From IMG/VR virus record IMGVR_UViG_3300010885_018495, positions 1 to 29,050 of that record: DNA of 29,050 nt; one strand, written 5' to 3'. This DNA is from a virus. Below are positions 9,542 to 16,561 of this stretch, one piece after another. The notes beneath the pieces were generated by a model that saw only the letters and a program-made list of their open reading frames with translations, had not been told where the DNA came from and ran no database searches. Within the stretch, counting starts at the first letter, position 1. Every line of letters begins with the position of its first letter. The position numbers and the translations under genes were made by a program.

Positions 9542-12500
9542 ATGGCAGCACATTTGTATGTTAAAAATGCAACAAGCACTTGGTCTGAAGGAACTTTGTA
9601 TATTAAAGTTGGAGCAAGCAATTGGCAACCCGCAAGTGATGCGTGGGTTAAAACAAGCCCCTCAACGTGGGAATCAATTTATTCTTCAACATTTACAATA
9701 GATAATACACCCCTTGTAAATTTTGATCTAACTTCTGGAAGTGCAACTTATTCTAATAATGATTTATATCAATTTTATGGAACAAATTATCATTTTACTC
9801 CAACACCAACCAGCATATCTGCAAATTTTAAAATGTTTAATCCTCAAAGTGGTAACACAACAACGCTTAAAACATATACTGGCTTAACAAACCCATCATC
9901 TAACTCATCAACAAGAGTCCCATCAAGCGGATATGCATACAAACTATTACAATCCGATGCTTATAATCGTGGAGCAGATACGTATATTACCTTTGGAGTT
10001 ACAGCGTCAAATGCAAATGGAGTAACATATACATCTACTGGGTCTTATACATTAAGAACTCCTGCAGCACCAACAGTTACAATTGATACAACATATCAAG
10101 TTTCAAATCAAATTAGAATAAATTGGACTGCAGCAAGTAATGATGATTGGTATGCAACAAATAGATACATTGTTTATTATTATGATATTACAGCTGGAAC
10201 CTACACTTACGGTTCTTCTGGAAGTACAAACGGAACTGGCGGATACGGTGCAACAACTATTTCTGGTACTGCCACATTTACTGGATTAAATAATTCTCAC
10301 ACGTACATTTTTTATATTTTGCCAACTACTGGTACACAAGGGTATACACCAACAAACTATAGCGGATATTTGGGTGCAGTAGGAACAGTAACAACTGGAA
10401 CGTCTCTTGCACCAGTTGCAAATTCATCACCATCAATTACAGGAAATGCTTATCCAAACGGTGTTGTAACAGTAAGTAATGCTACATGGTCATTAACGCC
10501 AACATCATATACATATTCTTGGTATAAATCTACAGATTTTCAAACATATGTTTCTATGGGGCTTACAACACAATCAATAACAATACCATCAGATTTTATT
10601 TCAACTGGTTATCGTGCAGTAAAATGTTATGTAACTGCATATTACGGAACCATACCAAGTGATCCAAATGGTTCTTATCCGCTTGAAATTACTTCAAATC
10701 AATTAGCTACTCCAACTTTATCAACAACTACAATAGGATATTCAGTGTATCCTGCAGGATATGCAAACGTTCAAATTGGAAATTACTATACAGCTTATAC
10801 AAGTAATGAAACTTGGTCTGCATCAATTTCTCCAACAGGGCCAACAATTACAAAAAATCAAGAATTTCCAGAAGAATGGAATTTTTCAAATCTAACTGCT
10901 GGAGCAACTTATACAGTAACAATATATGTTTCAAGAACGGGATTCACTGGAGCATCACAAACAATTCAATTTACTGCATTGCCCCTTAGAGCAAGCAAAC
11001 CAGTATTTATTACAAATCAAGGAACAAGTAATTCTACTAAAGGTTATATTGGAGTTTATTCCGCAAACGCTTCTTCAGTAAGCTGGCAAGTATGGAGAAG
11101 CGCAAATGGCACAGGAACAAGTGGTTATGGGAATGCATATTCTTATACACTTTATGATAGTGGTTCTTTTAGTGGAACAGGTTATCAATTTTATGATTTG
11201 CCAAGAAATGGTTATTACTATATGTCTGCAATCGGATACAACAGTCAAGGAACTGCTTCTGATACAGGTTATTCAAATGGTAGCGGAGATGCGGGTACTG
11301 CTGCAAACTGGTTTTATACTGGAACAGTAGATACACCTTCGGCGGGTGGAGGATATGCATCAGGGTCAGATGCCTATCTTTATTGGTCAGCTCCAGTGGA
11401 TTCTTATAATCAACAAATTGGTGCTTCAATATTAAACAACGTTGTTTCATATGAAATTTATTGGTCTTACTTAAATAGTACTCCATCAAGCGGTGCAACT
11501 GCAGACTACACTGGAATTACTGCAACAAACTATACCGCAACAATTGGTTTAGCAACAACAAGATATTATTGGGTAAGATCATATACAACAAGTGGAAACA
11601 TTGTTGGTAGAAGTGCTTGGGTAGCACTTGGTTCCGTAACTATTACTGGAGTAGCACCTTCTGGTATGACAGTATCTTTAGCACCTTCTGGTACACAAAT
11701 GGCGGGAACAACAATAACAGCAACGGTATCTGCAGCAACTGCAGGTGCTTCTCCAATTACATATAGTGTGCAAATATTTAAAGCAACAGGAGTTGATCCA
11801 ACTAATGCTAATACTGGACTTGAAAGTGGAACAACTTCTGCAAGTCACGCAATTACAACATCTGAAGCATCAGGAACGCCAGATCGTTTTATTGCATATG
11901 CAACTGCAACAAATTCATATGGTACGCAAACAGCATATTCAAATGTTGTTACATCTACCCCATATGTTGCACCAAATGCTGCACCAACAGGAGGAACTGC
12001 AACAGTAACACCTTCTTCAGGTACCGCTGGCTCTACATCATATACAGCATCAACTTCGGGATGGAGTGGAAATCCTTCTACATTTACATATACATATTCT
12101 TGGCAATATTTTAGTAGCAGTTCGTTTTCATGGGTACAATATACAACTGGTTCTACATTTTCACCAGCATCAAACATAAATACTTTATATCCAAACTACG
12201 GTTGGCAATTATATGTAACAGCTTCTAATGGTATATCTCCAAATGGTACAGCAAGCACAAGTTTTACTGTAAGCACTCCCGCCGCTACCACTACAACGAC
12301 TACTACAACAACAGCTTGTACTTGTGTTTATTCAGACTATGGAACATATTATTATTCTCCACAATGTTGCGGATCTGGTGCACCTTATACAGGACTACCA
12401 TCTGGTCTTTCTCCTTCAGGTTCATGTTGTCCCAATGTTAGTAAGCCAGCTACAACTACCACAACAGCTGCTTCCAGACCAACAGTTTATTGGAAATGCA

Positions 12501-12607
12501 ATTCTGCAGACGTTGCAAATGCCTCAAATCCTTGTACTTATGTTGGTCAATGTCGTTATGCTGGAAATACTTATTACTCTCCAGGTTGCGTATCGTGTTG
12601 CGACTAG
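9542..12607 (+). CDS. Giant Thr/Ser-rich adhesion-type fibre protein with Cys-rich tail
   Basis: The gene follows the previous one after only three bases (TAATAAATG). The 1021 residues start with a short Trp-rich module (STWSEGTLYIKV ... ASNW), then at least five Ig/FN3-like beta sandwiches. The units near residues 290-390 and 820-910 share the YTYSWY/YTYSWQYF strand pattern of bacterial Ig-like repeats. Thr, Ser, Gly, Tyr and Asn dominate. One cysteine is found in the first 900 residues, but twelve fall in the last 96. It is probably a secreted-side, host-contacting fibre or virion decoration that could bind carbohydrate. The repeat architecture is clear; receptor and ligand cannot be read from the sequence. 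Confidence 0.6.
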   Translation: MAAHLYVKNATSTWSEGTLYIKVGASNWQPASDAWVKTSPSTWESIYSSTFTIDNTPLVNFDLTSGSATYSNNDLYQFYGTNYHFTPTPTSISANFKMFNPQSGNTTTLKTYTGLTNPSSNSSTRVPSSGYAYKLLQSDAYNRGADTYITFGVTASNANGVTYTSTGSYTLRTPAAPTVTIDTTYQVSNQIRINWTAASNDDWYATNRYIVYYYDITAGTYTYGSSGSTNGTGGYGATTISGTATFTGLNNSHTYIFYILPTTGTQGYTPTNYSGYLGAVGTVTTGTSLAPVANSSPSITGNAYPNGVVTVSNATWSLTPTSYTYSWYKSTDFQTYVSMGLTTQSITIPSDFISTGYRAVKCYVTAYYGTIPSDPNGSYPLEITSNQLATPTLSTTTIGYSVYPAGYANVQIGNYYTAYTSNETWSASISPTGPTITKNQEFPEEWNFSNLTAGATYTVTIYVSRTGFTGASQTIQFTALPLRASKPVFITNQGTSNSTKGYIGVYSANASSVSWQVWRSANGTGTSGYGNAYSYTLYDSGSFSGTGYQFYDLPRNGYYYMSAIGYNSQGTASDTGYSNGSGDAGTAANWFYTGTVDTPSAGGGYASGSDAYLYWSAPVDSYNQQIGASILNNVVSYEIYWSYLNSTPSSGATADYTGITATNYTATIGLATTRYYWVRSYTTSGNIVGRSAWVALGSVTITGVAPSGMTVSLAPSGTQMAGTTITATVSAATAGASPITYSVQIFKATGVDPTNANTGLESGTTSASHAITTSEASGTPDRFIAYATATNSYGTQTAYSNVVTSTPYVAPNAAPTGGTATVTPSSGTAGSTSYTASTSGWSGNPSTFTYTYSWQYFSSSSFSWVQYTTGSTFSPASNINTLYPNYGWQLYVTASNGISPNGTASTSFTVSTPAATTTTTTTTTACTCVYSDYGTYYYSPQCCGSGAPYTGLPSGLSPSGSCCPNVSKPATTTTTAASRPTVYWKCNSADVANASNPCTYVGQCRYAGNTYYSPGCVSCCD
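12287..12604 (+). other. Threonine linkers and paired six-cysteine modules at fibre C-terminus
   Basis: A run of nine Thr codons (12287-12313) precedes a first module with six Cys (two single, then two CC pairs). A second linker with five Thr codons (12452-12466) precedes another six-Cys module that ends in CVSCCD at the stop. Both modules carry a C-T-x-(C/Y)-V start and a TYY(Y)SPxC core, so they look like divergent copies. Cysteine spacing suggests a disulfide-knot or metal-binding mini-domain; which one cannot be told by eye. Confidence 0.65.
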
Positions 12608-12610
12608 CTA

Positions 12611-12639
12611 TTGACAGAAATTTGACGGGATGGTAGAAT
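12611..12639 (+). promoter_or_regulatory. Strong sigma70-type promoter, leaderless arrangement
   Basis: TTGACA (12611-12616), a 17-base spacer ending in TGG (extended -10), and TAGAAT (12634-12639). The expected start, seven bases after the -10 box, coincides with the ATG at 12646, and there is no SD sequence. Its upstream element TTGACAGAAA is identical to that of the promoter at 15607. Confidence 0.75.
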
Positions 12640-12645
12640 AAACAA

Positions 12646-13005
12646 ATGCTATTAAGTAAAAACGTAATACACATAATCCCTCATGGGCAAGAATATAATT
12701 TTGATCCAAATGTTCATATGTTAGCTTGTTTTATTATTGATGATTTAGTTGTTGAAAATGGAATGTATTCAGAAGAACTAGTTAACTTATTTAATAATTC
12801 ATATGCTGAGGAAAAAGAACAATATGAAAATGGTGAAATTCTTTTTACATTAACTCATAAGTCTGATGGTTCAGAACAGTGGATGCGTTTAGATGAAAGG
12901 TTGGGATCTATCATGCTAAGCAACCCAAAGTTGGTAGAAGTAACAGAAGGATTTCAATGGGTTACAATTGGTTGCAAATATATAGACGGGGTGTTTTATC
13001 CATGA
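12646..13005 (+). CDS. Hypothetical protein of likely leaderless mRNA
   Basis: This is an acidic, soluble 119-residue protein with no cysteine cluster, signal peptide or membrane helix. It contains predicted beta-alpha elements (HMLACFIIDDLVV, then an acidic helix, and a C-terminal strand VTIGCKYIDGVF). The start is set by the promoter, whose predicted transcription start falls on this ATG; no SD site exists. It overlaps the next gene by four bases (ATGA) and therefore leads the small operon that also carries the Cys-rich protein and the glycosyltransferase. I do not recognise the family. It may be a partner of the glycosyltransferase or an early-expressed modulator, but that is speculation. 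Confidence 0.6.
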   Translation: MLLSKNVIHIIPHGQEYNFDPNVHMLACFIIDDLVVENGMYSEELVNLFNNSYAEEKEQYENGEILFTLTHKSDGSEQWMRLDERLGSIMLSNPKLVEVTEGFQWVTIGCKYIDGVFYP

Positions 13006-13256
13006 CAGAAAAAACAAAATGGGAACAGTATTTAGATAAGCAAAAAGAAAAAAGCGGGAAAAAGGATGTAAAGCCTTGGGACCTTTTAAACCCTAATACA
13101 GAATATATTGATAGAGAAGTATCAGAGCAAAGGCTTGAAATTTGTAAAGCTTGCCCAGAATTTTTTGATTTAACAAAGCAGTGTAAAAAATGCGGTTGTT
13201 TTATGGCATTAAAAACAAAAATGAAAGAGGCTTCTTGCCCTATTGGTAAATGGTAA
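13002..13256 (+). CDS. Small Cys-rich protein, DUF6171-like
   Basis: The start chosen is the ATG at 13002, which overlaps the upstream stop as ATGA; an upstream in-frame start at 12957 would need a 49-base overlap. The 84 residues have a charged, Lys-rich N-terminal half. A compact C-terminal half carries six cysteines (C48, C51, C61, C64, C66, C79) in the pattern CxxC...CKKCGC...CPIGKW, which should bind zinc. The pattern resembles the DUF6171-type small proteins found near structural genes in many tailed phages of aquatic bacteria (recalled from the family, not checked). Function is unknown; a nucleic-acid or protein-binding zinc module is the best guess. Confidence 0.65.
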   Translation: MTEKTKWEQYLDKQKEKSGKKDVKPWDLLNPNTEYIDREVSEQRLEICKACPEFFDLTKQCKKCGCFMALKTKMKEASCPIGKW

Positions 13257-14158
13257 TGGCAAGCATATTTGTTCAAATCCCCGCATATCATGATTTTGAG
13301 TTAGCTAGAACAATTAAAGATTGTTTAAGAAAAAGTTCTGGAAAACACATTATAAATTTTGGTGTACATATAACATATTTTAATGAATTAAACATTGATA
13401 TTCCTCAAATGGATAATGTTAAATATAGCACAAGTCTTGCCCCAGAGAACTTAGGGGTTGGTAATGGAAGATACCTTGCAAATGAATTTTATAATGATGA
13501 AGATTATTATTTGCAAATAGATTCTCATATGAGATTTGAGCCATTTTGGGATGATATATTAATAAATAATTATTTAAAATATTCTTCTATGGGTACAAAT
13601 CCAGCAATTTCAGCTTATCCTGGAGCATACGAATATGACGGAGTTGATGTAAAAATATTAAACACTAAAGCACACGTATCATATACCGACTTTATTCAAG
13701 AGTTAAGCTTCCTAGATAATTATGTGCCACATCAAAGAGCTGTAGGAAATTTTTCAAATAACGTTTTTTCAAGATCTGTTTCTGCCGCTTCAATATTTGC
13801 AAGCGGAGAAATAGCTTCTATCAAGCCAAATAAAAAAATGTTTTTTTGGGGAGAAGAAGCTTTAACTGCTTTAAGATTATATACTCATGGATTTGATATT
13901 ATGCTTCCAGAATCTCAAAACTTTTATCATTTATATTATGACAATCAAAAAGGTTATAAAAATTTAAGAAGGCAGGCAATTGAAGATTTCCCACAAGAGT
14001 CTTCAACTTTAGAAATAGCTTCGCAAGAAGAGCTTAAAAGAATAATCATTGATAAACCAATTGATGATCAAGGTTTAGGCAGCGTAAGAACGCTAGAAGA
14101 ATATCAATCTTTTGCGGGAGTAAATTTTATTGCCAAAAAGATAGTACCAGTGCTATAA
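13256..14158 (+). CDS. Glycosyltransferase, Skp1-type GlcNAc-transferase-like (PF11397)
   Basis: The ATG at 13256 overlaps the previous stop as TAATG; an ATG six bases earlier is less likely. The 300-residue protein starts with a GT-A-like beta strand (IFVQIPAYHDFEL) and has GNGRYLANEF and the metal-site strand YYLQIDSHMRF (D89-S-H91 replacing the usual DxD). A late FFWGEEALTALRLYTHGFDI segment supplies acidic residues. This is the pattern of the GlcNAc family first known from eukaryotic Skp1 hydroxyproline GlcNAc-transferase. It probably transfers a sugar to a phage protein or cell-surface polymer. Its position just after the Ser/Thr-rich fibre suggests a virion protein as target, which is inference. 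Confidence 0.7.
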   Translation: MASIFVQIPAYHDFELARTIKDCLRKSSGKHIINFGVHITYFNELNIDIPQMDNVKYSTSLAPENLGVGNGRYLANEFYNDEDYYLQIDSHMRFEPFWDDILINNYLKYSSMGTNPAISAYPGAYEYDGVDVKILNTKAHVSYTDFIQELSFLDNYVPHQRAVGNFSNNVFSRSVSAASIFASGEIASIKPNKKMFFWGEEALTALRLYTHGFDIMLPESQNFYHLYYDNQKGYKNLRRQAIEDFPQESSTLEIASQEELKRIIIDKPIDDQGLGSVRTLEEYQSFAGVNFIAKKIVPVL

Positions 14159-14159
14159 T
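14130..14159 (+). promoter_or_regulatory. Promoter with extended -10 overlapping the glycosyltransferase stop
   Basis: TTGCCA (14130-14135), an 18-base spacer ending in TGC, and TATAAT (14154-14159). The TAA stop codon of the glycosyltransferase (14156-14158) is inside the -10 box. The predicted start near 14166 is at the first base of the SD sequence GGAGG (14166-14170), giving a leader of about 9 bases. Confidence 0.65.
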
Positions 14160-14174
14160 AGGAGAGGAGGAAAT

Positions 14175-14387
14175 ATGACAACACTATCAAATGAAGAAAA
14201 GGTTGGGATTGCACAGCAACACCTAAGAAACCTGCAGATTAACAGATATAACATTGAATTGTCTCTTAAAGAAGAGCAGGCAGTATCAGAGCCAAGCGAC
14301 AAGGTAATTCAAGATCTTACTGATCAAGCTGTTACTTTTGATTTAAGAATTGCTGCAATTCAGGCAGAAATTTCTTCCCTATCGTAA
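14175..14387 (+). CDS. Small coiled-coil protein
   Basis: A 70-residue protein with an excellent SD (GGAGAGGAGG just upstream) and its own promoter. It is helical throughout, with heptad-like hydrophobic spacing (VGIAQQHLRNLQINRYNIEL, then a second helix with LTDQAVTFDLRIAAIQAEI) joined by a short acidic SEPSD turn. This reads as a helical hairpin or a dimerising coiled coil. It is followed at once by another small helical protein, so the two may form a complex. In phages, such pairs next to tail and lysis genes can be chaperones or fibre-assembly factors. No family is recognised. Confidence 0.6.
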   Translation: MTTLSNEEKVGIAQQHLRNLQINRYNIELSLKEEQAVSEPSDKVIQDLTDQAVTFDLRIAAIQAEISSLS

Positions 14388-14400
14388 AAGGAAAATATAA

Positions 14401-14580
14401 ATGGCAGAAAAAGCGGAATTAGTAATTACCGCTCTTCAGCAACGCATCGGAGAACTTGTATCACATTACGAAACTCAAATTGCGGTACTTAGAGCAGACA
14501 TTACACAACTAATGGATAAGCAGGAAGCTATAAATGAATATTCTAAAAGCCTTTCAGAAAAAACAGATCAAGCAAATTAA
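14401..14580 (+). CDS. Small coiled-coil protein, 59 residues
   Basis: The frame starts with ATG at 14401 after AAAGGAAAA and ends with TAA at 14578-14580. The product is a single amphipathic helix (ITALQQRIGELVSHYETQI, then VLRADITQLMDKQEA) with clear heptads, and resembles the preceding 70-residue protein in style and length. Its 3' end overlaps the next gene by 47 bases in another frame. Good SD, correct spacing and the absence of any competing frame make it likely to be real. Function unknown; a partner of the upstream coiled-coil protein is the simplest idea. Confidence 0.6.
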   Translation: MAEKAELVITALQQRIGELVSHYETQIAVLRADITQLMDKQEAINEYSKSLSEKTDQAN

Positions 14581-14935
14581 AGATGCACCTTTTGTACCCA
14601 GCGGTTTAATCGGATTAAACGCTGGTTCTTTTTACTATGTAAAGGGTAATAAGAGGTTTAAATTTGTTTCTGAAAGAGCCATGAAGTCTTGGTACCTTCC
14701 CGTCCTTAAAATTGATGCAACGTTTTTAAACAAACTATTATCTGGCGGAACTTTAGGCTTTAGAGATGGTTCTTTGGTTAAGGACATTTCTGATGGTAAA
14801 ATATATCTTATAAGCGATTCAAAACGTAGGCATGTGGTTGATCCAGATGTGTTACAATGGATTGATACAGATATTATAGAGGCGGGACAAAAAGAAGTCC
14901 TAGTCCATCAAGAGGGAGAACCAATTGGCGAGTAA
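14534..14935 (+). CDS. Small protein with two surface-repeat-like units
   Basis: A 133-residue basic protein. Two related units are visible: GSFYYVKGNKRFKFVSERAM (about 31-50) and GSLVKDISDGKIYLISDSKR followed by RHVVDP (about 78-104). The pattern G-x-L-V-K-x-x-x-G-x-x-Y-L-I-x-x-x-K-R is familiar from cell-wall and surface proteins of actinobacteria, where it accompanies amidase or other wall-binding domains. Here no enzyme domain is attached. It begins inside the previous gene (47-base overlap), so translation may be coupled. It may be a virion surface or wall-binding accessory protein; that is inference from the repeat type. Confidence 0.5.
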   Translation: MNILKAFQKKQIKQIKDAPFVPSGLIGLNAGSFYYVKGNKRFKFVSERAMKSWYLPVLKIDATFLNKLLSGGTLGFRDGSLVKDISDGKIYLISDSKRRHVVDPDVLQWIDTDIIEAGQKEVLVHQEGEPIGE

Positions 14936-15350
14936 TAAGATTATCCAATCAGACAATGCAGTAATTGACTATACAACTATTTCAGTAATGATTGATACTT
15001 TAAATAATCAGCAAAAGTCTATTGAAGATTTGCAAGCAGCAATTACACATTCACAAATCAATGTAGACCCTACAAGTGGATCAACAACTACTGTACAAGG
15101 AACTCAAAAGGTTGCTGCAGGAATTGTTCCAATAAAAGGGACAACGGTTGACGTTACATACTCGTTTAGCTCAAAGCCATCATCAGTTGTAGGCACAGTT
15201 CTTTCAAATACTAAGACTCAAAATGGATATGCTTACATTAGCAAGACCATTACAAATACGGGTGCAACATTTACTTATGTTGGTAAAACAGCCCCTACAG
15301 CCCAAACAACAGGCTTGTACCTATACTGGATAGCAGTAGGTCTACAGTAG
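14925..15350 (+). CDS. Small virion/fibre-tip-like protein
   Basis: The likely start is TTG at 14925, preceded by GAGGGAGA and overlapping the previous stop by 11 bases. The 141 residues contain a short helix (ISVMIDTLNNQQKSIEDLQA), a Ser/Thr/Gly-rich linker, and a beta-rich C-terminal domain of about 75 residues. That domain ends in GLYLYWIAVGLQ, a closing strand typical of fibre-head and H-type-lectin-like domains at phage fibre tips. A helix followed by a small beta head is the architecture of a trimeric short fibre. Confidence in a structural role is moderate; the receptor is unknown. Confidence 0.5.
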   Translation: MASNKIIQSDNAVIDYTTISVMIDTLNNQQKSIEDLQAAITHSQINVDPTSGSTTTVQGTQKVAAGIVPIKGTTVDVTYSFSSKPSSVVGTVLSNTKTQNGYAYISKTITNTGATFTYVGKTAPTAQTTGLYLYWIAVGLQ

Positions 15351-15610
15351 TGTATTCTCCTATCAATGCTTGGACTAAGCGTGATAGGAAAATAAGTCGT
15401 GAAGGCTACATTTTAATTAAAGTACCTGAACATCCTAAAAACTTTAAAGGCTGGTATTATGAACACCGCCTTATGATTGAAAAACAATTAAATAGAATTA
15501 TAGAAGATTGGGAAACTATCCATCATATCAATCAAGATAAAAAGGATAACAGATTAATCAATCTTTTTCTTTGTTCAAGAAAAGAACATAATAAAGCACA
15601 CGCTGCTTGA
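15350..15610 (+). CDS. HNH endonuclease (HNH_3 type)
   Basis: Starts with GTG at 15350, overlapping the previous TAG stop by one base. The 86 residues hold a complete small HNH_3-like domain: WYYEHRLMIEKQLNR (H39), then ETIHHINQDKKDNRLINL (H58, H59, N61, N67, N71) and a closing H80/H84. Such free-standing nucleases are usually homing-type selfish genes or help in DNA packaging and processing. No recognisable N-terminal DNA-binding repeat is seen, so this is a minimal version. Its insertion between tail-type genes and the phosphoesterase, and the promoter overlapping its stop codon, suggest a mobile unit inserted at an operon boundary. Active-site residues look intact. Confidence 0.75.
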   Translation: MYSPINAWTKRDRKISREGYILIKVPEHPKNFKGWYYEHRLMIEKQLNRIIEDWETIHHINQDKKDNRLINLFLCSRKEHNKAHAA

Positions 15611-15636
15611 CAGAAAACAATAAGATACGCTACAAT
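15607..15636 (+). promoter_or_regulatory. Sigma70-type promoter before phosphoesterase
   Basis: TTGACA (15607-15612) overlaps the HNH stop codon; an 18-base spacer and TACAAT (15631-15636) follow. No TGn is present. The predicted start is near 15643, with a leader of about 20 bases holding the SD AGAAAGGG. The ten-base TTGACAGAAA and the TAnAATnAAC downstream part are shared with the promoter at 12611. Confidence 0.7.
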
Positions 15637-15662
15637 TAACTAAACCCTCAGAAAGGGATTAC

Positions 15663-16466
15663 ATGAGTAATGATTTAAAATGGATGCTTTCATCCGACCA
15701 GCAATTTCCATATCAGGATGACAAGGCCATTGAACTATGGTTTAAGGTCATGAAATGGTTCAAACCAGATGTTGTAGATTATCTTGGAGATACAGACGAT
15801 CAAGCATGCTATAGTAAATATACAGAGGGCAGATCTGCAGAATTTATGCAGTTGCACAAAGATGATAGCAAAGATCTTATTGTCCCTATGATGAGACATG
15901 AAGCAAAAGGTGCAAGAGATTTTTATGCTAAGACCAGAGATATGCTTCCAGATGCTCAATTATTTTCCGCATTAGGAAATCACGATGTTAGAGTTTTTGA
16001 TTATATTGACAAAAAGCTTCCAGACTATGCTAAAGATGTTACTCCAGAATCTTTGTGGTCGCTAGATTCACTTGGCTATGAATATATTTATTATAACGAA
16101 TTGCCTAAGCATCGCTTTGGTGATATTCACGTACATCATGGTCTTTCAATTGCTGACACAGGTGCAGCAAGAAAAGATATTGATGACCTTCAAATTTCTT
16201 TAATTAGAGGACACTCACACAGAATTGCCTCACACTTTCAAACATACGAGCTCCCGCTAGCAACTGGTGGTAGAGCAATTCGTGGTTACGAGATTGGTCA
16301 CATGTGTGATGAAAAAAGCTCTGGTATGAACTATACACAGAACCACAATTGGCAAAAAGGTTTTGCTATCGCACACATTGAGAATGGTGAACATCCTCAT
16401 GTGCAGATAGTAGAAATTTCCCCTAACTACACTTGTTTTGTAGATGGGAAACTGTTCTCTTTGTAG
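15663..16466 (+). CDS. Calcineurin-like metallophosphoesterase
   Basis: 267 residues with the metallophosphoesterase motifs in order: D12-x-Q14 (usual DxH with Gln replacing His, a variant I recall from phage members), GDTDD (D43), GNHD (N106, H107, D108), an H-H-G strand (H158/H159) and GHSH (H184, H186). These bind two metal ions and hydrolyse phosphoesters. Known relatives act on nucleotides, RNA/DNA ends or phosphoproteins; the substrate here cannot be read. It has its own promoter, an AGAAAGG SD and no signal peptide, so it acts in the cytoplasm. It could repair nucleic-acid ends or remove host signalling nucleotides. The fold call is firm, the substrate is not. Confidence 0.85.
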   Translation: MSNDLKWMLSSDQQFPYQDDKAIELWFKVMKWFKPDVVDYLGDTDDQACYSKYTEGRSAEFMQLHKDDSKDLIVPMMRHEAKGARDFYAKTRDMLPDAQLFSALGNHDVRVFDYIDKKLPDYAKDVTPESLWSLDSLGYEYIYYNELPKHRFGDIHVHHGLSIADTGAARKDIDDLQISLIRGHSHRIASHFQTYELPLATGGRAIRGYEIGHMCDEKSSGMNYTQNHNWQKGFAIAHIENGEHPHVQIVEISPNYTCFVDGKLFSL

Positions 16467-16561
16467 AGAGCAAATACGTAGATGGAAAAATTTTATATAA
16501 AAAGGTTTCAAATCCTGCTTGCAAAAGCAACATCTATACTAACAAATAAGGAGAAATAAAA

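Noticed and set aside
11845-12177. 110-residue - strand frame and + strand +1 frame ORFs in the fibre gene
   Set aside because: Repetitive Thr/Ser/Gly codons leave few stops in other frames; the products are low in complexity.
9542-12607. Diversity-generating retroelement acting on the fibre gene
   Set aside because: No reverse transcriptase frame and no template repeat of the fibre C-terminus found in the window.
16455-16470. Small hairpin (TCTCT/AGAGA) at the phosphoesterase stop
   Set aside because: Only five Watson-Crick pairs and no T-run after it, so not an intrinsic terminator.
16519-16540. TTGCAA and TATACT as a promoter before the holin candidate
   Set aside because: The spacer is only 10 bases; no TGn precedes the -10 box.
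16482-16559. 25-codon frame (ATG at 16482) in the gap before the holin candidate
   Set aside because: No clear SD, short and without a recognisable feature; its end coincides with the holin SD by chance.
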